NCBI RefSeq assembly: GCF_900107605.1 | Contig: NZ_FNQJ01000011.1 | Coordinates: 1 to 64,000, forward strand | Length of the DNA stretch: 64,000 nt | Source: Acidovorax soli | Lineage (GTDB): Bacteria; Pseudomonadota; Gammaproteobacteria; Burkholderiales; Burkholderiaceae_C | Direction: 5' to 3' | Shown: in pieces, positions 16,351 through 24,864 of the stretch | Layout: every line of letters begins with the position of its first letter | How positions within the stretch are numbered: the stretch's first letter is position 1 | Made by a program: the position numbers and the translations under genes | Notes under the pieces: generated by a model | The model's input: only the letters and a program-made list of their open reading frames with translations | Databases searched by the model: none | Told to the model about the DNA's origin: nothing

Positions 16351-18450
16351 TCAGGGACGAGCGGCGGCCCCGGCGCACTCCACCAGGGCATCCACGACCA
16401 CGGCGCCGTCACCGACAGCGCCCACCATGACGGGGTTGAGGTCAACCGATGCGATGGTGCCACGTGCGCCGGCAATCACGGTACCGACCGCCACAGCGAT
16501 GTTCGCCAGCGCCTGCACGTCCAGCGGCGGTTCGCCGCGCACACCATCGAGCAGCGGCGCAATGCGCAGCGTGCGCAGCGTGCGCACCACCTCGTCCTGG
16601 CTGAAGGGCGGCAGCAGCACGGCGCAGTCCTTGAGCGCCTCCACGTACTTGCCGCCGTCGCCCACCACCACCACGGGGCCGAAGACGGGGTCGATGCGCG
16701 CGCCCACCATGAATTCGTGCTGGCCCTTGCGCGTGGCCGCCACGATCACGCCATCGCGCTGCACGCCCATGGCATCCATCTTGGACCAGAAGCGCTCGAA
16801 CAGCTCGGCCGCCTGTTCGCGTGTCTGCACGTTGAGGGCCACCAGCCCGTGCTCGGACTTGTGCGGCACCTCGGCCGAGCAGGCCTTGACCACAGCGGGT
16901 GCGCCGATGGCGTCGAACGCCGCGCGGGCCTCGTCGGCGGTGCGGCACAGGTGCATAGGCACCGTGGGCACGCCGTGGAGCGCCAGCAGGGCGAGGCTGT
17001 CCACCTCGTTCAGAAAACCCTGCGCGCCGGCCGGCACCTGCACCGCGGGCAGCTGGGGCCAGGTTGTGCGGGGCTGGCGCATCAGTGCCGTGTGCCCGGC
17101 CACCTGGGCCAGCACGGCGATGGCCTCGCCTTCGTTGGGGAAGGTGGCGATCCCGTGCGCGCGGAAGGGCGCGGCCACGCTTTCTTGCCACGCCGCCACC
17201 GCCACGGGCTTGCCTGTGGCGGCCTCGAAGGCGGCAGCGTCGCGGGCAAAGCGGTCCAGGTCGTAGCCCGCACCGGCCACGGGAATGTTCAGGAAGAACA
17301 GGTCGGCCGCCGGGTCCTGCGCCACGGCGGGCAGCACGTCGCCGAACAGGCCGCTGTTGGACAGCAGTGCGGCGGTGACGTCGATGGGGTTGCTGGCGGT
17401 GGCAAAGCCCGGCAGCTTGGAGGCTACGTCGGCTTGGGTGGCGGTGCTCAGCTCCGCCAGGGGAAGGCCCAGGTCTTCGGCCGCGTCAGCGCCCATCACG
17501 CAGCTGGCGCCGGAGTTGCTGATGATGACCAGGCGGCGGCCCTCGGGGCGCCAGCCCTTCAGGTAGGCGTGTGCGGCGCGCGCCTGCTCGTGCGGGTCGC
17601 GCACGCGCCAGATGCCGTGGTGCTTGAAGAAGGCGTCCACGGTGCGGTCCTCGTTGGCCAGCGCGCCCGTGTGAGACGACGCGGCCTTCTGCCCGCTGGC
17701 CGATCGCCCGGCCTTTACCGCGACGATGGGCAGGTCGCGCTCGCGCGCATAGGCGGCGGTGGCGGCCAGCATCTCGGGGTTGGCGATGTTCTCCAGGTAC
17801 AGCAGCAGCAGCTTCACGTCGGGGTCGTGGGCCACGGCCCAGGCCATCTCGGCGGCGGTCACGTCGGCCTCGTTGCCCGTGGCGTGCACATGGCGCACGC
17901 CCAGGCCGCGCCCGCGCACCAGGCCGTAGATCATGGAGCTCATGCCGCCGCTCTGGCTCACCACCCCCACCGGGCCGTCCATGGGCGGCACCTCGATGAA
18001 CATGGTGGAAAAGCCCGCGATGGCGCCCGTGCCGAAGTTGGCCAGGCCCTGGGTGTTGGGGCCGTACAGCCGCATGCCGGCGGCGCGGGCCTTGGCCACC
18101 ATGTGGTCCTGCAGTTCGCGCCCGGCGGGGCCGGTCTCGCCGAAACCCGAGGCAATGATGACGGCCGACTTGACGCCACGCGCCGCGCATTCCTCCACCG
18201 TCGCCACGGTTTTGTCGCCACCCACCACGACCAGGGCGAGATCCGGCACTTCGGGCAGGTCGGCGAGCGTGGCGTAGCTTTTGTGGCCCTGAATCTGCGC
18301 GCGTGCCGGGTTGATGGGATAGACCGCGCCCTGGTAGCCATGGCGCTGCATGTAGTAGATGGGACGCCCGCCGATCTTGTGGATGTTGTCCGAAGCGCCA
18401 ATGATGGCGACCGAACGCGGGTTGAGGGCGGAGGTAAGAAGATCAGTCAT
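16351..18450 (-). CDS. ADP-forming acyl-CoA ligase (acetate-CoA ligase family)
   Basis: A 699-residue single-chain NDP-forming acyl-CoA synthetase. The order is a CoA-binding Rossmann domain (SVAIIGASDNIHKIGG, residues 1-135), two succinyl-CoA-ligase-like domains to about 450, and a C-terminal ATP-grasp domain (from about 480). The phosphorylatable histidine is His260 in SSHTGALA. It activates a carboxylic acid to its CoA thioester with ATP, yielding ADP. It is the likely entry step of this catabolic cluster. A dispersed repeat occupies the 143-base gap on its upstream side. Confidence 0.92.
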   Translation of the reverse strand: MTDLLTSALNPRSVAIIGASDNIHKIGGRPIYYMQRHGYQGAVYPINPARAQIQGHKSYATLADLPEVPDLALVVVGGDKTVATVEECAARGVKSAVIIASGFGETGPAGRELQDHMVAKARAAGMRLYGPNTQGLANFGTGAIAGFSTMFIEVPPMDGPVGVVSQSGGMSSMIYGLVRGRGLGVRHVHATGNEADVTAAEMAWAVAHDPDVKLLLLYLENIANPEMLAATAAYARERDLPIVAVKAGRSASGQKAASSHTGALANEDRTVDAFFKHHGIWRVRDPHEQARAAHAYLKGWRPEGRRLVIISNSGASCVMGADAAEDLGLPLAELSTATQADVASKLPGFATASNPIDVTAALLSNSGLFGDVLPAVAQDPAADLFFLNIPVAGAGYDLDRFARDAAAFEAATGKPVAVAAWQESVAAPFRAHGIATFPNEGEAIAVLAQVAGHTALMRQPRTTWPQLPAVQVPAGAQGFLNEVDSLALLALHGVPTVPMHLCRTADEARAAFDAIGAPAVVKACSAEVPHKSEHGLVALNVQTREQAAELFERFWSKMDAMGVQRDGVIVAATRKGQHEFMVGARIDPVFGPVVVVGDGGKYVEALKDCAVLLPPFSQDEVVRTLRTLRIAPLLDGVRGEPPLDVQALANIAVAVGTVIAGARGTIASVDLNPVMVGAVGDGAVVVDALVECAGAAARP

Positions 18451-18489
18451 GGCTGTTGTGTGTTTCTCAGTGGTTCATAGCGTGCGACC

Positions 18490-18593
18490 GTTGCGCCTGG
18501 CGCGGCGCACGCCAGGGCCGCCGTGCAAGGGCCGCCCCGCCGCACGGGCGGCGTCCCCCTTGAGGTGGAAGGCGCCGAAGGCGACTCAGGGGG
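18490..18593 (-). repeat. CCCCCTGAGTCGCC dispersed repeat, copy 1
   Basis: On the minus strand this reads CCCCCTGAGTCGCCTTCGGC and continues through hairpin-forming C/G blocks to GGGGCGGCCCTTGC. It begins directly after the stop codon of the upstream Bug gene. The same sequence, with a few changes, recurs at 37797-37925, and a shorter form at 50036-50083. The G/C-rich inverted repeats could act as a transcription terminator or attenuator. Confidence 0.75.
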
Positions 18594-19595
18594 TTAGTCA
18601 ATCTTTGCGCCGGAGGTCTTCACCACCCTGGCCCATTTGTCCACTTCAGCCTGCAGGAAGGCGCCATACGCCGCCGGCGCGCTCCAGGCCGCGCCAAAAC
18701 CCTGGGCATCAAAACGCTGACGGATGTCGGGGCTTTCAAGCACGGCCTTGAGTTCGGTACTCAGCCGCGCAATCACCTCCCTGGGGGTACCAGCGGGGGC
18801 GAGCAGGCCGTTCCAGGCGATGGCCTCGTAGCCCGGCAGGCCGGACTCGGCCACGGTGGGCAGATCCGGCGCCACAGCGGAGCGCTGGGCACTCGTCACG
18901 GCCAGGGCCTTGAGCTTGCCCCCCTTCACGTGGGGCATGGACGACAGCATGGTGTCGAACATCAAATCGACCTGCCCGCCCATCACGTCGGTGAGCGCGG
19001 GCGCGCTGCCCTTGTAGGGAACATGGTTCATTTTGATCCCGGCCATGGCGCTGAACAGCTCGGCCGAGAGGTGGGTGGACTGGCCATTGCCGGACGAGCC
19101 GTAGTTCAGCCCGCCGCTTTTGCTCTTGGCCAGCGCGATGAGCTCGGCCACGTTGTTGGCCGGCAGGGCCGGGCTGGCAACAATCACCAGCGGACCGCCG
19201 GTGAGCTGCGAGATCGGCGCGAAATCCTTGGTCAGCGAGTAATTGAGCTTGGCGAACAGCGCGGGATTGATGGCGTGCGCCGTGGTGGCCACCACCAGCG
19301 TGTAGCCGTCTGGCGCGCTGCGGGCCACGGCCTCGGCGCCCAGGTTGGCCCCTGCACCGGGCTTGTTGTCGATGACAAACGGCTGGCCCAGGCGCTCCTG
19401 CAGCTTCTGCGCGACGGCGCGGGCCACGATGTCCGTGGGGCCGCCCGGTGGGTAGGGCACGACCAGCTTCACGGGCTTGTTCGGGTAGTCCTGCGCAAAG
19501 GCCAGCGGGGAACCCGCCGCACACAGTGCGGCGCAGGCCAGGCCGATCCAGTGGCGACGGGACGTCAGGCGGGAAAGGGGAGGGATGTTCATCAT
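18594..19595 (-). CDS. Bug-family (TctC-like) solute receptor, tripartite tricarboxylate type
   Basis: A 333-residue periplasmic receptor with an N-terminal Arg-rich signal peptide ending [27 protein letters not shown] immediately after is the diagnostic Bug start, and [20 protein letters not shown] the ligand loop. AGGAGA precedes ATG 19595 by six bases. Bug proteins bind small carboxylates and usually lack dedicated permeases. Its place inside the acyl-CoA cluster suggests that it captures the acid later activated by the ADP-forming ligase. A TctAB pair at 32.0-34.1 kb could be a partner. Confidence 0.92.
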   Translation of the reverse strand: MMNIPPLSRLTSRRHWIGLACAALCAAGSPLAFAQDYPNKPVKLVVPYPPGGPTDIVARAVAQKLQERLGQPFVIDNKPGAGANLGAEAVARSAPDGYTLVVATTAHAINPALFAKLNYSLTKDFAPISQLTGGPLVIVASPALPANNVAELIALAKSKSGGLNYGSSGNGQSTHLSAELFSAMAGIKMNHVPYKGSAPALTDVMGGQVDLMFDTMLSSMPHVKGGKLKALAVTSAQRSAVAPDLPTVAESGLPGYEAIAWNGLLAPAGTPREVIARLSTELKAVLESPDIRQRFDAQGFGAAWSAPAAYGAFLQAEVDKWARVVKTSGAKID

Positions 19596-19662
19596 GGCTT
19601 GTCTCCTGGTGTGGTGTTGTTGGAATGCCGGTGTATGAAAGGAATACGTGCAAGGAAAGCCG

Positions 19663-20055
19663 CTAGGGCGCGGGCGCAAAGCGCAGCAGCGTGCACCCCT
19701 CGTGGGCGAAGAAGCCCGCCTGCACCTGGTCGCCGATACGCACACCGGTGCTCGCGTGGCCCATGAGGCGCGGCCCCTCGGCGAGTTGCACGATGACCAG
19801 CGTGTAGGGCGCGAGCGCGCGGAACGCGTCGGATGGGGCGCGCGCCACCACGGTGACGGCGCGCACGGTGGCGCTGCCTTGCGCATCGCGCCAGTGCAGC
19901 GTGCCGCGCTCGCCACAGTGCTGGCAGGCATAGCGCGCCAGCGTCTGCGCGCCGCCGCAGGCCGTGCACTGCTGGTAGCGCAGCACGCCGTCGCGCTGGC
20001 CGTCCGTGAAGGGGGCGGCCAGCGGGCCGGCAGAGGTGAAATCGATGGCGTTCAT
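19663..20055 (-). CDS. DUF35 zinc-ribbon/OB-fold protein, partner of thiolase-like enzyme
   Basis: A 130-residue two-domain protein. Near residues 30-50 CTACGG and CQHCG provide the four zinc-ribbon cysteines; the remainder ([12 protein letters not shown] to [15 protein letters not shown]) is an OB fold. Such proteins bind acyl-CoA and form complexes with thiolase-fold proteins, for example with the aldolase Ltp2 or in hydratase/aldolase complexes of steroid degradation. It lies three bases after the thiolase-like gene, supporting a complex of the two products. Confidence 0.88.
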   Translation of the reverse strand: MNAIDFTSAGPLAAPFTDGQRDGVLRYQQCTACGGAQTLARYACQHCGERGTLHWRDAQGSATVRAVTVVARAPSDAFRALAPYTLVIVQLAEGPRLMGHASTGVRIGDQVQAGFFAHEGCTLLRFAPAP

Positions 20056-20058
20056 GGC

Positions 20059-21213
20059 TCAGTCCTCGCGCGACAAGATCAGGCTGACGTGGGACGACAT
20101 CACGCCGCCGTCTGCATGGATGAAGGCACGGCGGGGGGGCTGGATCTGGCGTTCACCCGCCTGGCCCGTCATCTGGCGCCATGCCTCCACGGTGTGCGCC
20201 AGGCCGCCCGCCACACCGCAGTGGCCAAACGACAGCAGGCCACCGTGTGTATTGAGTGGCAACGGCCCAGTGGGCGCAAAGTCCCCCGCACGCGCTCGCT
20301 GGGCAGCGCCGGCGCGCGGTGCGAAGCCGATCTCTTCGAGCAGCATCACCAGCGTGATCGTGAACGAGTCGTAAATCCCTAGGTAGTCCACATCGCCCAG
20401 GCCCAGCCGGGCTTCTTCAAAGGCCTGCTGCGCCGCCTCGCCCGCACCACACTGCATCACATCCTCCATGGCCGTGAGGTGCTGGTGCCGGTGGGCCTGG
20501 CCCGCGCCCGCCATGACCACGGCGCCCTGCGCGGCGGGGTCGGCCGACACCACCAGCGCCATGGCGCCGTCCGAGATCGGGCAGCAGTCCAGCAGCGACA
20601 GCGGCGAGGCAATGGGCTTGGAGGCCAGCACCTCCTGCAGCGTGACCGGGGTGCGCAGGTGGGCGTCGGGGTGGCCCGCCGCGTTGGCGCGCATGAGCAC
20701 GGCAAACTCGGCCAGATCGGCCGATGTGACGCCCGTGCGCTGCATGTACTCCGAGGCCATGAGCGCGTAGTACGCGGGAACGGAGGCGCCATTGGGCACC
20801 TCGAAATCGGCGTCACCCACCTGGGCCAGCGTCTGGATGGAGCTGTCGCGCGACTGGCCGCTGAGCCGGTTCTCCCCACCCAGCACAAGCACGTTGCGGC
20901 ATCGACCCGAACGCACCAGCTCGCGCGCTGCCATCAGCATGGCCGCGCCCGAAGCGCCACCGAGCTGCAAGCCGTGCGCGTAGCGCGGGCGCAGCGCCAG
21001 CCGCTCGCACACCAGCGTGGACAGCATCAGGTGCGGTAGCGTGGTGGCATAGCCGCAGAGCACGCCGTCGATCTCATGGCGCGCAAGGCCGGCGCTCTCG
21101 ATGGCCTGCGCGGCCGCGGCATCCATCAGGTCGAGCGCACTGCGCCCCTCGTGTCGCCCGAACGATGTGCCACCGGCACCGCGCACATACGCCGGACGTA
21201 ACGCTGCATTCAT
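20059..21213 (-). CDS. Thiolase-fold protein lacking catalytic cysteines (probable lipid-transfer/aldolase type)
   Basis: A 384-residue thiolase-superfamily protein. At the place of the nucleophilic cysteine it has HGLQLGGASGAAML (GGAS, no Cys), and near the end HADGGVMSSH replaces the second catalytic Cys region. SFGHCGVAGG keeps the conserved histidine. This pattern belongs to the SCP-x/lipid-transfer-like group that pairs with DUF35 proteins, some of which are retro-aldolases (Ltp2 in steroid side-chain degradation). The frame is open upstream, but ATG 21213 shares one base with the IclR stop (TGATG). I infer C-C cleavage of a beta-hydroxyacyl-CoA rather than thiolysis. Confidence 0.82.
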   Translation of the reverse strand: MNAALRPAYVRGAGGTSFGRHEGRSALDLMDAAAAQAIESAGLARHEIDGVLCGYATTLPHLMLSTLVCERLALRPRYAHGLQLGGASGAAMLMAARELVRSGRCRNVLVLGGENRLSGQSRDSSIQTLAQVGDADFEVPNGASVPAYYALMASEYMQRTGVTSADLAEFAVLMRANAAGHPDAHLRTPVTLQEVLASKPIASPLSLLDCCPISDGAMALVVSADPAAQGAVVMAGAGQAHRHQHLTAMEDVMQCGAGEAAQQAFEEARLGLGDVDYLGIYDSFTITLVMLLEEIGFAPRAGAAQRARAGDFAPTGPLPLNTHGGLLSFGHCGVAGGLAHTVEAWRQMTGQAGERQIQPPRRAFIHADGGVMSSHVSLILSRED

Positions 21214-22049
21214 CAATGTGTCTCCTTGGGGGTGGTTGCGGGTCGTCGGTCGGCGCGCGTGGCCTCGGCCCAGCGCACCTGGCACACCGTGGCCTCGTGC
21301 AGCAACGCCTGCGCCAGCGCGGGCTCGCGGGTGAGGATGCGTTCGTTCAGCGCCGCAATGCTCAGCGCCGCCACCGGGCGGCCTTCGGTATCGAGGATGG
21401 CGACACCAATGCCGCCCATGCGCTCGACCACCACGTCGAGCAACACGGCGCAGCCCCGTTCGCGCGCCTGCGCTACCCGCTCGCGCAGCAGCGCCGGGGT
21501 GATGCGCGGGTAGCGCTCCAGCTGGCCACACAGGGTGTCCAGCGCGGCCTCGCGCTCGTCGTCGGGCAAGGCAGCCAGCAGCGCCAGGCTGCCGGCACCC
21601 ACGCCCAGCGGGCGGCGGCTGCCGACGTTGAGGTAGTTGGCGCGGATGGGATAGGTCCCCTCTTCCACGTCGATGCACAGCGACTCCACACCGCTGCGCA
21701 TCGAGAGCACCACGCTGTCCTGGAAAACACCGGCCAGGCGCATCAGGCTGGGCCGTGCCAGCGGGCGCGGGTCGAAGCGGCGCAGCGCTGCCGCACCCAG
21801 CACCGTCAGCTCAGGCCCCAGCGTGAACTGCTTGCTCTTCGCGTCACGCGCCACAAAGCCCTCGCGCGCCATCACATCCAAGAGGCGCAGGGCCGTGGCC
21901 TTGTCCAGGTCGGCAGCCGCTGCAATGTCGGTCAGGCGCACGCCGCCGCCCTCGGACATGACGCGCAGCACACGCATGGCGCGCTCTACCGACGAGGTGC
22001 TGCCGCGCTCATGGGTGATGACGGCCTTGGGGCGTGCGGGGGAAGGCAT
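21213..22049 (-). CDS. IclR-family transcriptional regulator
   Basis: A 278-residue regulator with an N-terminal helix-turn-helix (SVERAMRVLRVMSEGGGVRL then DIAAAADLDKATALRLLDVM, residues 20-60) and a C-terminal GAF-like ligand domain (GVESLCIDVEEG to DVVVERMGGIGVAILD). IclR proteins bind small carboxylates or their CoA relatives. It is the first gene of the minus-strand catabolic cluster and its stop overlaps the thiolase-like start, so it probably controls its own operon. A palindrome just upstream of its start may be the operator. Confidence 0.92.
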   Translation of the reverse strand: MPSPARPKAVITHERGSTSSVERAMRVLRVMSEGGGVRLTDIAAAADLDKATALRLLDVMAREGFVARDAKSKQFTLGPELTVLGAAALRRFDPRPLARPSLMRLAGVFQDSVVLSMRSGVESLCIDVEEGTYPIRANYLNVGSRRPLGVGAGSLALLAALPDDEREAALDTLCGQLERYPRITPALLRERVAQARERGCAVLLDVVVERMGGIGVAILDTEGRPVAALSIAALNERILTREPALAQALLHEATVCQVRWAEATRADRRPATTPKETH

Positions 22050-22051
22050 GG

Positions 22052-22070
22052 AGTTTCTTTCGGTGAAACT
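22052..22070. promoter_or_regulatory. Palindrome before iclR-type gene, candidate operator
   Basis: AGTTTC-N7-GAAACT lies two bases upstream of the IclR start codon, and a further TTTCAT motif occurs near 22128. IclR proteins commonly bind such inverted repeats to autoregulate. Position and symmetry are the only evidence. Confidence 0.35.
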
Positions 22071-22265
22071 GTTGATATGGCGTCAATCTATGTCTTCATG
22101 CTCATCCCGTCAAAGCACTCAAATAAAGTTTCATTCATCAAAACTTGTGCGGCAGCAATGGGGGCGCCCATTGCCCAAAGCCGGTGCGTGAGGTCGCTCG
22201 CGGTTCCATAGCAGCGGTCGCGCCAGTGACAAAGGCGCAGCCCCCCGAAAGCCACAATCTGCGCC

Positions 22266-22937
22266 ATGGGAACCCTTTACCTCGTGCGCCACGGCCAGGC
22301 CTCGTTTGGTGCCGACGATTACGACCAGCTCAGCCCACGGGGCCGCGAGCAGGCGGTACGGCTGGGCGAGCACTGGCGCGCGCAGGGCCAGGCGTTTGAC
22401 GCCATCCTCACCGGTACGCTGCGGCGCCACACGCAAACCCTCGAAGGCATTGCCGAGGGCCTGCAGGTCCGCCCCGAGCCACTGCAGCTGCCCGGCCTGA
22501 ACGAATACGACAGCCTGGCGCTGATCCGCGCCGTCCACCCGCAGCCGCTGGCCAAACCCGACACCCCCGAGCTCTACCGCCAGCATTTCCGCCTGCTGTG
22601 CGACGCATTGGCGCAATGGATGGCAGGAGTGATCAGCCCGCAGGGCATGCCCAGCTGGGACGAATTTTCGGGCGGCGTGCGGGCCGCGCTCGAGCATGTG
22701 CGCCACCAGCATGCGGGACACAACGTGCTGCTGGTCAGCAGCGGCGGCCCGATTTCTGCGGCGGTGGGCGAGGTGCTGGGCACGGCGCCCGAGGTGACCA
22801 TTGCGCTGAACATGCGCATCCGCAACAGCGCCGTGACGGAGTTCAGCGTGTCGCCCAAGCGGCTGATGCTGCAGACCTTCAACACCCTGCCGCACCTGAA
22901 CGGGCGCGAGCACGCCGACTGGGTGACGCACGCCTGA
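22266..22937 (+). CDS. Histidine phosphatase family protein
   Basis: A 223-residue phosphoglycerate-mutase-like protein. LYLVRHGQASFG at residues 4-15 carries the RHG motif with the phospho-accepting histidine, and VLLVSSGGPISA near 155 corresponds to the second active-site region, where the usual His-Gly is replaced by Ser-Gly-Gly. It is a cytoplasmic phosphomonoesterase of unknown substrate. The replaced second histidine lowers confidence in catalysis. It stands alone, convergent with the NUDIX gene only 12 bases away. Confidence 0.85.
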   Translation: MGTLYLVRHGQASFGADDYDQLSPRGREQAVRLGEHWRAQGQAFDAILTGTLRRHTQTLEGIAEGLQVRPEPLQLPGLNEYDSLALIRAVHPQPLAKPDTPELYRQHFRLLCDALAQWMAGVISPQGMPSWDEFSGGVRAALEHVRHQHAGHNVLLVSSGGPISAAVGEVLGTAPEVTIALNMRIRNSAVTEFSVSPKRLMLQTFNTLPHLNGREHADWVTHA

Positions 22938-22949
22938 TTCAGATTCGGC

Positions 22950-23780
22950 TCACCACCCGAAGCAGGCGCCCAGCACCAGCGCGGCCTCCAGCGTGAAATC
23001 GCCAGCCGCGATGCGCTCGCGGACCTGCTCGGGGCGCCACAGCTCGAACCGCTCCACCTCGCCATCCTGGTTGCGGGGTGCCAGGCCTTCGGGCACGGTG
23101 CAGCGAAACCAGTCGATGCGCTCGACCATGTAGCCCACGCCACCGCCCTCGCGGCTGGGCCGGCTGAACTCGACCTGTCCGCCCCACTCCACGCCGTGCA
23201 GTGCCGGCAGCAAGAGGCCCGCTTCTTCCCAGGTTTCGCGCGCCAGCGCCTGCGGCAGGCTGTCGGTGGCGGCGACCATGCCGCCCATCAGCGTGTCCCA
23301 CATGCCCGGGTTGTTGGGCTTGGTGCGCGCGCGCTGCTGCACCCACATGCGGCCATCGGGCGCCAGTCCCACCAGGTGCACGGCCCGCGTGGCGATGCCC
23401 AGCACGCGCACGGCGCCACGCTCCACGGTGCCCAGCCGCTCGCCCCGGGCGTTGCACACGGCCAGCTGCTCGTTGCGCCAGGGGCCGCAGCGGCCCTGGG
23501 CGTGCAGGGCCTGCGCCAGCAGGTTGAGCGCGGACGTGGCCGCGTCGGGCGCCACGTCCAGGTGCCACACCGGCACCCCCGATTGCTCCTGAATCAGTAT
23601 CTGATAGCGCTTATCCGACAAGCGCTGCATTTCGATTTCATCCAAGAAACCCGCCGCCACCGAGCCCACGGCCTGCCCCGCCACCCACAGGGGCAGACGC
23701 TCCTGCGCAGGCGGCTGGCGGGCGGCCGCACGGGCTCTGGCCAGCCAATCGGCGGCCGATGCTGCGGGGCCCGGCGTCAC
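22950..23780 (-). CDS. NUDIX hydrolase with DUF4743 N-terminal domain
   Basis: A 276-residue protein: an N-terminal domain of about 120 residues as in plant and bacterial thiamine-pyrophosphokinase-associated (DUF4743) NUDIX proteins, then the NUDIX domain with box GGMVAATDSLPQALARETWEEAGL around residues 165-190 (G-x5-E-x7-REUxEExGU). Relatives dephosphorylate damaged thiamine diphosphate. The frame is open far upstream into the oxidoreductase gene; the best start is GTG 23780, which overlaps the oxidoreductase stop by four bases (GTGA). A dispersed AGCGCTT element is embedded in frame at residues about 50-60. Confidence 0.87.
   Translation of the reverse strand: MTPGPAASAADWLARARAAARQPPAQERLPLWVAGQAVGSVAAGFLDEIEMQRLSDKRYQILIQEQSGVPVWHLDVAPDAATSALNLLAQALHAQGRCGPWRNEQLAVCNARGERLGTVERGAVRVLGIATRAVHLVGLAPDGRMWVQQRARTKPNNPGMWDTLMGGMVAATDSLPQALARETWEEAGLLLPALHGVEWGGQVEFSRPSREGGGVGYMVERIDWFRCTVPEGLAPRNQDGEVERFELWRPEQVRERIAAGDFTLEAALVLGACFGW
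23590..23640. repeat. Dispersed AGCGCTT element, copy 2 (inside NUDIX gene)
   Basis: Core AGCGCTT-N7-AAGCGCT at 23606-23626 with A/T-rich flanks (TATCTGAT on the left, GCATTTCGATTTCA on the right). It is read in frame on the minus strand within the N-terminal domain of the NUDIX protein. Confidence 0.65.
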
Positions 23781-24760
23781 AGCGTGAGGATGGTCGACCC
23801 CGTGGTCTTGCGTGCCTCCAGGTCGCGGTGCGCCTGCTGCACTTCGGCGAGCGGGTAGCGCTGCGCGATGTGGATCTTCACCTGGCCGCTGGCCACCACG
23901 GCAAACAGGTCGTCGGCCATGGCCTGCGTGCTCTCGCGCGTGGCGATGTGGGTGAACAGCGTCTGGCGTGTGACATAGAGCGAGCCCTTGGCGCCCAGCG
24001 CGCCCGGCGCAAACGGCGCCACGGGCCCCGAGGCGTTGCCGAAGCTGGCCATCAGGCCGAACGGGCGCAGGCAATCGAGGGATTTGTCCCAGGTGTCCTT
24101 GCCCACCGAGTCGTACACCACCTTCACGCCCTTGCCACCGGTGATCTCCTTCACGCGCGCGGCAAAGTCTTCGGTGGCGTAGTTGATGGCATGGGCCGCG
24201 CCGTTGGCCAGCGCCAGCTGGCACTTGGCATCGGTGCCGGCCGTGGCGATGAGCTGCAGGCCCAGGGCCTTGGCCCACTGGCAGGCGATCAGACCCACGC
24301 CGCCGGCGGCGGCATGGAACAGCACATGGTCGCCAGGCTGCAGGCCCTCCACGGGCCGCGTTTTCTTCAGCAGGTACTGCGCCGTCAGGCCCTTGAGCAT
24401 CATGGCCGCGCCGGTCTCGAAGCTGATGGCGTCGGGCAGCTTGCACACGCATTTGGCGGGCATCACGCGCACCTCGCAGTAGCTGCCGGGCGGCTGGCTG
24501 GCATAGGCGGCGCGGTCGCCCACCTGGAGGTGCGTGACGCCCTCGCCCACGGCCTCGACCACGCCGGCCGCCTCCATGCCGATGGTGGCGGGCATGCTGA
24601 GCGGGTACAGCCCCGTGCGGTGGTACACGTCGATGAAGTTCAGGCCGATGGCGTGGTGGCGGATGCGGATCTCGCCCGGACCGGGCTCACCCACGGCCAC
24701 GTCCACCAGGTGAAGTTCTTCGGGGCCGCCATGCTGGCGGATCTGGACGGCGAGGCTCAT
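23777..24760 (-). CDS. NADPH:quinone oxidoreductase (QorA-like)
   Basis: A 327-residue zinc-independent medium-chain reductase. NFIDVYHRTGLYP near residue 47 is the quinone-oxidoreductase signature, and HAAAGGVGLIACQWAKALG near 150 binds NADPH. AGGAG lies nine bases before ATG 24760. It reduces quinones or other alpha,beta-unsaturated carbonyls in the cytoplasm. It is co-transcribed with the NUDIX gene through a GTGA overlap. Confidence 0.93.
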   Translation of the reverse strand: MSLAVQIRQHGGPEELHLVDVAVGEPGPGEIRIRHHAIGLNFIDVYHRTGLYPLSMPATIGMEAAGVVEAVGEGVTHLQVGDRAAYASQPPGSYCEVRVMPAKCVCKLPDAISFETGAAMMLKGLTAQYLLKKTRPVEGLQPGDHVLFHAAAGGVGLIACQWAKALGLQLIATAGTDAKCQLALANGAAHAINYATEDFAARVKEITGGKGVKVVYDSVGKDTWDKSLDCLRPFGLMASFGNASGPVAPFAPGALGAKGSLYVTRQTLFTHIATRESTQAMADDLFAVVASGQVKIHIAQRYPLAEVQQAHRDLEARKTTGSTILTL

Positions 24761-24864
24761 GACAAAACGCTCCTGAATAACGGGTGTGACGGGTGGAACA
24801 AACGGTGGCCATCCTGCCATGAATCTGCAAGCCTTGCTGGCAATGCACCGCTACAGTGCAGCCC

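Noticed and set aside
15865-18480. Antisense frame of 871 codons opposite the ADP-forming ligase
   Set aside because: No recognisable domain; the ligase on the other strand has all its motifs including the active-site histidine.
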